A stretch of DNA of 8,125 bases, taken from the NCBI GenBank assembly GCA_029243445.1, contig JAQWSA010000094.1, forward strand, positions 1 through 8,125, given 5' to 3'. Below the pieces are notes generated by a model, which did not search any database, was not told the origin of the DNA, and was given only the letters and a program-made list of their open reading frames with translations. Every line of letters starts with the position of its first letter. The stretch's first letter is position 1. This DNA comes from Alphaproteobacteria bacterium (GTDB lineage: Bacteria > Pseudomonadota > Alphaproteobacteria > UBA6615). Below, piece after piece: positions 1-4,793 of this stretch. A program made the position numbers and the translations under genes.

Positions 1-151
1 TGGTAATTAGTTGGTCGAATCCAAGTCCTGTATGTCGGTTAGCCATAGCTAATACACTTTCCTTTGTTACGCTAAAAGGAGTGCAACGGGCATCAACGAC
101 TACGAAATCGTTGCCGAGGCCATGCATTTTTATAAATTTTATACTTACCAT
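1..151 (-). CDS. dapF: Diaminopimelate epimerase, N-terminal part (runs off left edge)
   Basis: DapF interconverts LL- and meso-diaminopimelate in the cytoplasm, the late step that supplies lysine and the peptidoglycan cross-linking residue. Reading the complement from ATG at 151-149 gives 50 codons plus one base with no stop. The product contains the family's hallmark N-terminus: [17 protein letters not shown] at residues 6-22, with the conserved Asn14, and [13 protein letters not shown] at residues 37-49. The two catalytic cysteines lie beyond the window, so activity cannot be judged. In the same frame there is no ATG, GTG or TTG between this ATG and a TAG at 199-197, so the start is well fixed, although no good Shine-Dalgarno sequence precedes it. 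The gene is transcribed away from ffh. Identification is from recognised family motifs and is secure despite truncation. Confidence 0.95.
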   Translation of the reverse strand, partial: MVSIKFIKMHGLGNDFVVVDARCTPFSVTKESVLAMANRHTGLGFDQLIT

Positions 152-209
152 GACGGCGATATAGGACTGCTGGGCACCATACGTCCACCAAAAAAGCTAA
201 AAAGTATAC

Positions 210-215
210 ATTATA
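210..215 (-). promoter_or_regulatory. Probable -10 box of the dapF promoter
   Basis: The minus strand reads TATAAT at 215-210, a perfect sigma-70 -10 hexamer about 59 bases upstream of the dapF start codon. The matching -35 is poor: 17 bases upstream lies AAATAT (238-233), and the better-looking TTTACA nearby is only 12 bases away. In so AT-rich a tract a perfect hexamer can arise by chance, so this is a moderate-to-weak call. Confidence 0.4.
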
Positions 216-323
216 AAAACTTAAATATGTAAATATTTGGCTGAGAGTGGGGTTTTTGTTATCTTTTTACAGTGCACAATTTTTTATATTTCTAATAAAA
301 ACAACCCAATTTCATATACTGAC

Positions 324-360
324 TTGACGCTTGACATAGCTTTGCCTAGTTTCATAGAAA
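324..360 (+). promoter_or_regulatory. Probable plus-strand promoter upstream of ffh
   Basis: Two overlapping -35-like boxes occur in tandem with a 7-base period: TTGACG (324-329) and a perfect TTGACA (331-336). The second has TAGAAA (355-360, 4 of 6 matches to TATAAT) at 18-base spacing; the first has TAGTTT (347-352) at 17. A start near 366-368 is expected for the better pair. The -10 region overlaps the dyad ATAGAA-A-TTCTAT (354-366), which could be an operator or chance. Transcripts from here would meet the hairpin at 411-437 before reaching ffh. An alternative ffh-proximal -10, TATACT at 464-469, has no good -35. Confidence 0.5.
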
Positions 361-410
361 TTCTATTGTATGTAATATGAAAAACCCTAAGAGTAAAACC
401 TGGGTGTTGG

Positions 411-453
411 GCTAGTCCGCGAGTTTCGCGCACTGGCTGTTTTTAGTTTTTTT
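411..453 (+). terminator. Terminator-like hairpin with T-run just upstream of ffh (attenuator or end of a small RNA)
   Basis: The plus strand can fold GCTAGT (411-416) against ACTGGC (432-437), with one T-G wobble, then a C-C mismatch (417/431), then CGCGA (418-422) against TCGCG (426-430) with the 3-base loop GTT. The stem is followed by TGTTTTTAGTTTTTTT (438-453), the usual form of an intrinsic terminator. No plus-strand gene precedes it in the window, since dapF runs the other way. It must therefore end a short transcript from the promoter near 331-360 (about 80-85 bases), act as an attenuator in the ffh leader, or terminate something not recognised. The structure is read directly; its function is inferred. 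Confidence 0.6.
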
Positions 454-477
454 AAGCTTTTATTATACTTTATTTAC

Positions 478-481
478 AGGA
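478..481 (+). promoter_or_regulatory. Ribosome binding site deciding the ffh start
   Basis: AGGA at 478-481 is the only Shine-Dalgarno-like sequence here. It lies 4 bases before TTG 486 and 10 bases before TTG 492. A TAA at 483-485 immediately precedes codon 486 in frame, so no upstream start is possible, and the first in-frame ATG is about 135 codons in. Initiation must therefore use TTG. TTG 492 would give an N-terminus (MFDSLTDRLG) closer to the family norm and a better spacing. Confidence 0.6.
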
Positions 482-485
482 ATAA

Positions 486-1856
486 TTGTCTTTGTTTGAT
501 AGTTTAACGGATAGATTAGGGGCAGTATTTGACGGGCTAACCCGTCGGGGTATTCTCAGCGAGACTGATGTTACTGCTGCTTTACGTGAGGTAAGAGTAG
601 CATTGTTAGAGGCTGATGTTGCTTTACCTGTTGTTCGTGATCTAATTGCTGATGTGCAAAGCCAGGCTGTAGGCCAGGAAGTTTTAAAAAGCGTTACCCC
701 TGGTCAAACAGTAATTAAGATTGTGCATGATCATCTTGTCGGAGTTTTAGGGAGTGAATCTGTAGAGATTGAACTCAATGCTCGTCCGCCTGTGCCCATC
801 CTAATTGTTGGCTTGCAAGGTTCAGGTAAGACAACAACAACTGCTAAAGTTGCTAGCTATCTAGTAGAGAAAAAAAGTAAGAAAGTCATGATGGCATCTC
901 TAGATGTTAGGCGTCCTGCGGCACAAGAACAGTTGAGAGTTCTCGGAGATCAGATATTGATACCAACACTGGACATCAAAATCGGTCAGAAACCTGTTGA
1001 TATTGCTAGAAGAGCAATGAAAAGAGGACGCGAAGAAGGTTATGATATTGTTTTACTCGACACTGCTGGTCGATTAGCAATTGATGACGAAATGATGTCT
1101 GAGGCCATAGCCATTCGTGAGGCGGTTAATCCTCATGAAACGCTTTTAGTTGCTGATGCCATGACGGGGCAGGACGCTGTTAACACCGGTAAAGCCTTTA
1201 ATGAGAAAGTTGGACTAACGGGTATTATACTTACTAGAGTTGATGGCGATGCACGTGGAGGTGCAGCTCTATCAATGCGTGCTGTAACTGGTTGTCCAAT
1301 AAAGCTTCTAGGTACTGGTGAAAAATTAGAATCTTTGGAAGTTTTCCACCCAGATAGAGTTGTTGGTCGAATTCTGGGTATGGGCGATGTTGTTGGTTTA
1401 GTGGAGAAAGCTCAGGAAGTCGTAAATGAAGAAGACGCACGTAAAGTTGCCAAAAAATTACAAAAAGGTGAGTTTGACCTTGAGGACATGGCTGACCAAC
1501 TTCGACAGGTAAAAAAAATGGGTGGCATGGGGGGTATTATGTCTATGTTGCCAGGCGTTGGTAAAATACAAAAGCAGATGTCGGAACACAGTATTGATGA
1601 TGGTATGATCAGACGCCAAGAAGCTATAATTTTATCTATGACCCCCGATGAACGTCATCGGCCTGCACTTATTAAAGCTTCCCGAAAGAGAAGGATTGCT
1701 TCTGGTTCTGGAACGAGTGTTCAGGAAATAAATAAGCTTTTAAAACAGTTTCAGCAGATGCAGTCGATGATGAAGAGAATGAAAAAATCAGGAGGACGTA
1801 TGCCTTCATTAGGGGACGGGGCTATGGGAGCTTTTCCACCTGGCTTTAGGAGGTAA
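486..1856 (+). CDS. ffh: Signal recognition particle protein Ffh (SRP54 GTPase)
   Basis: Ffh binds signal sequences of nascent inner-membrane proteins together with the small SRP RNA and docks with FtsY to deliver the ribosome to the translocon. The 456 residues match the usual bacterial length of about 450-500. An N-domain helical bundle (1-90, with ALLEADVALPVVRDLI) is followed by the GTPase domain: P-loop GLQGSGKTTTTAK (109-121), DTAGR (192-196), TRVDGDARGGAALS (250-263) and GTGE (276-279). The methionine-rich M domain (about 300-435) carries SRKRRIASGSGTSVQEINKL (399-418), the conserved SRP-RNA-binding segment. TRVD in place of the commoner TKxD at G4 is, from memory, usual in alphaproteobacterial Ffh. 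The start is TTG, at 486 or possibly 492. The last two codons, AGG AGG, double as the ribosome binding site of the next gene. It is probably first in the operon running to rplS. Confidence 0.97.
   Translation: MSLFDSLTDRLGAVFDGLTRRGILSETDVTAALREVRVALLEADVALPVVRDLIADVQSQAVGQEVLKSVTPGQTVIKIVHDHLVGVLGSESVEIELNARPPVPILIVGLQGSGKTTTTAKVASYLVEKKSKKVMMASLDVRRPAAQEQLRVLGDQILIPTLDIKIGQKPVDIARRAMKRGREEGYDIVLLDTAGRLAIDDEMMSEAIAIREAVNPHETLLVADAMTGQDAVNTGKAFNEKVGLTGIILTRVDGDARGGAALSMRAVTGCPIKLLGTGEKLESLEVFHPDRVVGRILGMGDVVGLVEKAQEVVNEEDARKVAKKLQKGEFDLEDMADQLRQVKKMGGMGGIMSMLPGVGKIQKQMSEHSIDDGMIRRQEAIILSMTPDERHRPALIKASRKRRIASGSGTSVQEINKLLKQFQQMQSMMKRMKKSGGRMPSLGDGAMGAFPPGFRR
1848..1853 (+). promoter_or_regulatory. 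Perfect Shine-Dalgarno AGGAGG inside the end of ffh
   Basis: AGGAGG forms the two C-terminal Arg codons of ffh, immediately before its TAA stop (1854-1856). It lies 14 bases before the ATG at 1868, somewhat longer than optimal, and no better site is present. The arrangement suggests that translation of the VOC gene is coupled to ffh termination. Confidence 0.65.
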
Positions 1857-1867
1857 TTATTAAATCT

Positions 1868-2248
1868 ATGAATATTCACCATGTTTCCATAGGAGTTACA
1901 GATCTAAATAATAGTAAGGCATTTTATAATGATATATTAGGTGTCTTGGGGTATAGACCATATGTGGAGAAACCCGGGACTGCCTCCTGGAAGCCAATAT
2001 TGGGTGGAGTTGCATTTTGGATAAACAAGAGGAATGACGTAACTATTGATTCCAATAATGGTAGTCATATTGCTTTTGAAGCAAATAGCCAAGAACAGGT
2101 TAATCAATTTTATGAATTGGCTATTAAGGCGGGGGCTCAGGATGACGGTCCACCGGCTCTTCGTCCAGAATATAGAGATACATACTATAGCGCGTTTGTC
2201 GTCGATTTAGATGGACATAAGATAGAAGCAGTACACATACCTTCCTAA
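1868..2248 (+). CDS. VOC-superfamily protein (glyoxalase/dioxygenase-like), function unknown
   Basis: A 126-residue protein of the vicinal-oxygen-chelate superfamily, which holds glyoxalase I, extradiol dioxygenases and fosfomycin- or bleomycin-resistance proteins. It opens with MNIHHVSIGVTDLNNSKAFY, the typical first strand and helix (HVxIxVxDLxxSxxFY). SHIAF (66-70) and DLDGHKIEAVH (113-123) mark the second half, so it is a single-module protein with two beta-alpha-beta-beta-beta repeats. Likely metal ligands are His5 (or His4), His67 and Glu120. The wording GAQDDGPPALRPEYRDTYYSAFVVD (89-113 in outline) resembles an uncharacterised VOC subgroup rather than glyoxalase I, but the substrate cannot be told from sequence. 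It begins 11 bases after ffh, on the same strand, and is followed by rpsP 44 bases later, so it is probably co-transcribed. Its presence between ffh and rpsP departs from the usual order. No membrane segment or signal peptide is visible. Confidence 0.88.
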   Translation: MNIHHVSIGVTDLNNSKAFYNDILGVLGYRPYVEKPGTASWKPILGGVAFWINKRNDVTIDSNNGSHIAFEANSQEQVNQFYELAIKAGAQDDGPPALRPEYRDTYYSAFVVDLDGHKIEAVHIPS

Positions 2249-2255
2249 CTAGATA

Positions 2256-2281
2256 AACAAGTATATAAATTAACAAGTATA
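2256..2281 (+). repeat. Short direct repeat AACAAGTATA upstream of rpsP
   Basis: AACAAGTATA occurs at 2256-2265 and again at 2272-2281, a period of 16 bases, in the 44-base gap between the VOC gene and rpsP. The second copy runs into the weak Shine-Dalgarno AAAGG (2281-2285). The gap also contains TATATAAAT, which could serve as a -10, but I see no convincing -35. The repeat is real; its role is unknown and it may be a chance duplication in AT-rich DNA. Confidence 0.5.
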
Positions 2282-2292
2282 AAGGCAAAACA

Positions 2293-2784
2293 ATGTCACT
2301 ACGTATAAGACTATCCCGTGGGGGTGCAAAAAAACGCCCTTTCTACCGTATTGTTATAGCTGATTCTCGCAGTCCACGTGATGGGCGGTTTATTGAAAAA
2401 ATTGGCACTTACAACCCTATGTTACAAAAAGAAAACCCAGCGCGTGTAAGTATTGATATTGATAGAGCAAAGCATTGGCTCGGAGTTGGCGCATTACCTT
2501 CAGAGCGTGTTGCTAAATTTTTGGCTAATGTCGATTTTATGAAAATACCAGAGCGACGCGAGCAAACCAAACAACAACTACCCAAGAAAAAAGCACAAGA
2601 ACGTCTTGAAGCTGAAAAAGAGGCTTTGGCTGCTAAAGAGGCAGTAGTTGATGAGCCGGCTGTGGAAGAAGAAGTATCAGCAGTTGAAGAAGCGGTTGAG
2701 GAAGAGGCTCCAGTAGTTGATGAACTTGATGCCAAGGAAACAGAATCAGAAGAAATTTCTGAAAAACAAAAGAATGAAAATTAA
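2293..2784 (+). CDS. rpsP: 30S ribosomal protein bS16 with long acidic C-terminal tail
   Basis: S16 is an assembly protein of the 30S subunit body that binds 16S rRNA. The conserved core fills residues 1-82: [20 protein letters not shown], then [19 protein letters not shown] (24-42) and [15 protein letters not shown] (63-77). The E. coli protein stops at about this point (82 residues), but here a further 80 residues follow: a basic Lys/Gln segment (about 88-115) and then a tail dominated by Glu, Ala and Val (115-163) with repeated VVDE and VEEE words. Such extensions are common in alphaproteobacterial S16 and are probably disordered. ATG 2293 is preceded by AAAGG at 2281-2285, spaced 7 bases. 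The stop codon sits inside a long AT-rich hairpin. The gene heads the conserved rpsP-rimM-trmD-rplS set. Confidence 0.97.
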   Translation: MSLRIRLSRGGAKKRPFYRIVIADSRSPRDGRFIEKIGTYNPMLQKENPARVSIDIDRAKHWLGVGALPSERVAKFLANVDFMKIPERREQTKQQLPKKKAQERLEAEKEALAAKEAVVDEPAVEEEVSAVEEAVEEEAPVVDELDAKETESEEISEKQKNEN

Positions 2785-2808
2785 TATTTGGTCTACTAAA
2801 TATTAATT
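2779..2808 (+). other. AT-rich intercistronic hairpin spanning the rpsP stop codon
   Basis: AATTAATATTT (2779-2789) is the exact reverse complement of AAATATTAATT (2798-2808). The stem can be extended inwards by G2790-T2797 (wobble) and G2791-C2796, leaving a TCTA loop: 13 pairs in all. The rpsP TAA (2782-2784) is within the left arm. No T-run follows, so this is not a standard intrinsic terminator; a 3'-end stabilising or processing element between rpsP and rimM is more likely. The dyad is read directly; the role is inferred. Confidence 0.6.
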
Positions 2809-2853
2809 AAGGCTAATGGATGTATTTACTTGATCCACTGAGGTTAAAAGCAG

Positions 2854-3438
2854 ATGGTCGAAGATCTACAGCAGCAATCGAAAGCTGATCGTGTATGTGT
2901 AGGAGTGGTCACAGGTGCGCATGGATTAAAAGGTTTAATACGTATTAAGCCTTTTACTGATGTACCTGAGTCAATTGCTTCATATGGTGCTGTTGAAACT
3001 GAAGATGGTAGCCGTCATCTTGAGCTTGAGGTCACAAACCGTGCAGGAAAAGGCCAGGTTGCAGTTAGGGTATTAGGCGTTACAGATCGTGATATGGCTG
3101 AGACTTTGAAGGGACAAAAATTGTACGTTCCACGTGAGAGGTTGCCTTTAACTTCTCCAGACGAATTTTATTACGCTGATTTAATAGGCATGACAGTTAA
3201 GACAAATTCGGAGCAGATATTAGGAAAGGTAAGTTCAGTTTATGATTTTGGAGCTAGTGATGTAATAGGTGTAATAAGTAAATCAGGAATGGAAATATTG
3301 GTACCATTCACTAAAGAAGCCGTTCCTAAAATTGATATTAAAGAAGGATATATATCAGTATCTGAATCCTACATAGATGGAATAAGTGCGGAAACCCCTG
3401 ATAGATCAAGAGATAATTATGAACAAAAATCTAACTAA
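2854..3438 (+). CDS. rimM: 16S rRNA processing / 30S maturation factor RimM
   Basis: RimM binds ribosomal protein S19 on immature 30S particles and helps the 3' (head) domain of 16S rRNA fold and be processed. The 194 residues are a little longer than the usual 165-185. The N-terminal RimM beta-barrel begins with [20 protein letters not shown] (16-35, conserved GxHGLKG). The PRC-barrel half starts at [13 protein letters not shown] (103-115), where the aromatic pair binds the partner, and continues through [14 protein letters not shown] (148-161). The last 20 or so residues are a hydrophilic, probably disordered extension. ATG 2854 follows GAGGT (2840-2844) at 9 bases. The 69-base gap after rpsP holds the hairpin at 2779-2808. 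The 3' end overlaps trmD by 20 bases. Confidence 0.96.
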   Translation: MVEDLQQQSKADRVCVGVVTGAHGLKGLIRIKPFTDVPESIASYGAVETEDGSRHLELEVTNRAGKGQVAVRVLGVTDRDMAETLKGQKLYVPRERLPLTSPDEFYYADLIGMTVKTNSEQILGKVSSVYDFGASDVIGVISKSGMEILVPFTKEAVPKIDIKEGYISVSESYIDGISAETPDRSRDNYEQKSN

Positions 3439-4159
3439 TTCGGTGTCTTGGCATGCAGTAATTCTGACTCTATTTCCGGAAATATTTCCTGGTCCCCTTG
3501 CTTCAAGTCTTAGTGGTCGTGCACTAGAGAATGATATATGGAAACTAAATACTCTTAATATAAGAGATTTTGCTATGAATTCTCATAATGCTGTTGATGA
3601 TGAGCCGTTTGGAGGTGGTCCAGGCATGGTTATGCGTCCTGATATAATTGATTCTGCATTAACATCTGCAACTAGCCTGGTTGACGATTCCCCCCCGATC
3701 ATCTATCTCAGCCCGCGTGGGCGACCATTAGATCAGAAATATGTTAAGGAATTGGCGTCTGGTCCCGGTGTCATATTATTGTGTGGTCGATATGAAGGAA
3801 TAGACCAGCGTGTTTTGGACGTTTGGAGGGTAGAAGAAATAAGCCTTGGAGATTATGTGCTTTCTGGAGGAGAAACGGCAGCATTGGCTCTACTTGACGC
3901 TACTGTTAGATTACTACCGGGGGTGGTTGGGAGCCAGAGATCGTTGGATGAAGAAAGTTTTGAAAACGATCTGCTGGAATATCCTCATTACACTAGGCCG
4001 GCGACCTGGAAAGATAGAAAAGGCGACGAAAATATGGTTCCAGAAATTCTTTATTCAGGTCACCATAGAAAAATTAAAGAATGGCGCCACGAACAGGCGG
4101 AAAAAACAACACGGGCTCGAAGGCCTGATTTATGGAAAAAGTATATAACTCGGAATTAG
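3419..4159 (+). CDS. trmD: tRNA (guanine-37-N1)-methyltransferase TrmD
   Basis: TrmD transfers the methyl group of S-adenosylmethionine to N1 of G37 beside the anticodon of Pro, Leu and Arg tRNAs, preventing +1 frameshifting. From ATG 3419 the product is 246 residues, the usual length. Motifs of the trefoil-knot fold are intact: [14 protein letters not shown] (14-27), [11 protein letters not shown] (65-75), [10 protein letters not shown] (97-106), [12 protein letters not shown] (121-132), [12 protein letters not shown] (141-152) and [10 protein letters not shown] (185-194). Arg164 matches the catalytic Arg154 of the Haemophilus enzyme; by ungapped count the catalytic Asp169 position is Glu179 here (DEESF rather than EEDSF). 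I chose ATG 3419, with AAGAG at 3408-3412, over the in-frame GTG at 3386, which would overlap rimM by 53 bases and add residues absent from the family. The 20-base overlap with rimM suggests translational coupling. A C7 run lies at 3690-3696. Confidence 0.96.
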   Translation: MNKNLTNSVSWHAVILTLFPEIFPGPLASSLSGRALENDIWKLNTLNIRDFAMNSHNAVDDEPFGGGPGMVMRPDIIDSALTSATSLVDDSPPIIYLSPRGRPLDQKYVKELASGPGVILLCGRYEGIDQRVLDVWRVEEISLGDYVLSGGETAALALLDATVRLLPGVVGSQRSLDEESFENDLLEYPHYTRPATWKDRKGDENMVPEILYSGHHRKIKEWRHEQAEKTTRARRPDLWKKYITRN

Positions 4160-4187
4160 ATTTACACGCTGAGTAAGGAATTAGGAC

Positions 4188-4652
4188 ATGAATATATTAG
4201 AAAAATTTGAAGCAGCTGAATTGGCTAAGCAGGGTGGTGAAAGCAGTATTCCTGACTTTAGTTCGGGTGATACGCTGCGAGTTAATGTAAGGGTTGTAGA
4301 AGGTGAGCGCGAACGTATCCAGGCTTATGAAGGTGTGTGTATTGGACGAAAGAACGCCGGCATTAACTCTTCTTTCACTGTTCGTAAACTTAGCTTTGGT
4401 GAGGGGGTAGAGCGTGTTTTTCCGCTTTATAGTCCTAGGGTTGATTCCATAGATGTTATTCGTCGGGGTAAAGTGCGTAGAGCAAAACTATATTATTTAC
4501 GAGGACGTACGGGCAAGGCTGCAAGGATTTTTGAACGCACCACTGGTCATGGTATTGATAAAAATAGTAAAGGTAAAAAGAAAAAGACTGCAGCATTAGA
4601 GAATCAAAAAACAGAGCCCCCTACAGTAACTGCAGTGGAATCTGAGTCATAA
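4188..4652 (+). CDS. rplS: 50S ribosomal protein bL19
   Basis: L19 lies at the interface of the two ribosomal subunits and contributes to an intersubunit bridge. The 154 residues contain a complete core (about 1-117): [20 protein letters not shown] (24-43), [20 protein letters not shown] (45-64), then [20 protein letters not shown] (70-89) and [20 protein letters not shown] (92-111). The 37-residue tail, rich first in Lys and then in Glu/Thr/Ser, exceeds the E. coli protein (115 residues) and is probably disordered, as often in alphaproteobacteria. ATG 4188 is preceded by AAGGA (4175-4179) at 8 bases; the AGGA at 4183-4186 is too close to be used. It ends the translation operon and is followed by an intrinsic terminator. 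Confidence 0.97.
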   Translation: MNILEKFEAAELAKQGGESSIPDFSSGDTLRVNVRVVEGERERIQAYEGVCIGRKNAGINSSFTVRKLSFGEGVERVFPLYSPRVDSIDVIRRGKVRRAKLYYLRGRTGKAARIFERTTGHGIDKNSKGKKKKTAALENQKTEPPTVTAVESES

Positions 4653-4717
4653 CCAGAAATCACCAAGGACTAGATTTGGGCATTATTCTCTTATGTCGAG
4701 ACTTAAGATTATAATTG

Positions 4718-4754
4718 AAAACGCTCCGAGATTTGATGTTTCGGAGCTTTTTTT
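4718..4754 (+). terminator. Rho-independent terminator after rplS
   Basis: GCTCCGA (4723-4729) pairs with TCGGAGC (4741-4747) across an 11-base loop, which can tighten by one wobble and one A-T pair. Seven Ts follow directly (4748-4754). AAAA at 4718-4721 could pair with part of the T-run around a bulged C, making it potentially bidirectional. It sits 70 bases after the rplS stop and separates the ribosomal block from the leu genes. All features of an intrinsic terminator are present. Confidence 0.9.
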
Positions 4755-4761
4755 CTAAGAT
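4733..4761 (+). promoter_or_regulatory. Candidate leu promoter overlapping the terminator
   Basis: TTGATG (4733-4738, 4 of 6 to consensus) and TAAGAT (4756-4761, 4 of 6) are exactly 17 bases apart. The -35 lies in the loop of the rplS terminator and the -10 just after its T-run, giving a start near 4768 and a leader of about 26 bases to leuC. A perfect TATAAT at 4710-4715 is also present, but it lacks a -35 at proper spacing and would start inside the terminator stem. Some promoter is required here if the terminator works; which one is uncertain. Confidence 0.4.
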
Positions 4762-4773
4762 ATTCAAATTGTG

Positions 4774-4780
4774 GGAAGGA
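4774..4780 (+). promoter_or_regulatory. Ribosome binding site of leuC with unusual spacing
   Basis: GGAAGGA at 4774-4780 is a strong Shine-Dalgarno match, but it ends 13 bases before ATG 4794. It directly abuts another ATG (4781), which opens a 12-codon out-of-frame reading frame ending at 4817-4819. Zero spacing makes use of 4781 unlikely; GTG 4797 is a further alternative leuC start at 16 bases. The LeuC reading frame favours 4794. Confidence 0.5.
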
Positions 4781-4793
4781 ATGAATCTAGGTA

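Larger units (their letters stand above)
152..485. other. Divergent intergenic region between dapF and ffh
   Basis: This 334-base gap holds no convincing protein gene on either strand. What can be seen, from left to right on the plus strand: a relatively GC-rich dapF leader (152-190) with a weak imperfect hairpin on the minus strand (GGAC at 186-183 against GTCC at 167-164); an AT-rich tract with a minus-strand TATAAT at 215-210 and an AAATAT/ATATTT inverted repeat (223-228/233-238); tandem TTGAC boxes (324-328 and 331-335); a perfect 6-bp dyad ATAGAA-A-TTCTAT at 354-366; and a terminator-like hairpin with T-run at 411-453. The more notable pieces are listed separately. No SRP RNA, tRNA or 6S RNA was recognised here. 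Confidence 0.8.

Noticed and set aside
330..485. Possible small SRP (4.5S) RNA gene next to ffh
   Set aside because: The size and hairpin made this worth checking, but the conserved GGTCAGGTCCGGAAGGAAGC core is absent on both strands.
2409..2735. 108-codon minus-strand open frame inside rpsP
   Set aside because: Its Ser/Ala/Thr-rich product is the antisense of the Glu/Ala/Val tail codons of rpsP; no ribosome binding site or recognisable domain.
3846..4148. 100-codon plus-strand open frame within trmD
   Set aside because: It is an alternative frame wholly inside trmD, and its product matches no family I recognise.
4693..4758. 21-codon frame (starting MSRLKIIIEN) spanning the rplS terminator, considered as a leu leader peptide
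   Set aside because: It has no run of leucine codons, only a distant GGG upstream, and its second half merely translates the terminator stem and T-run.
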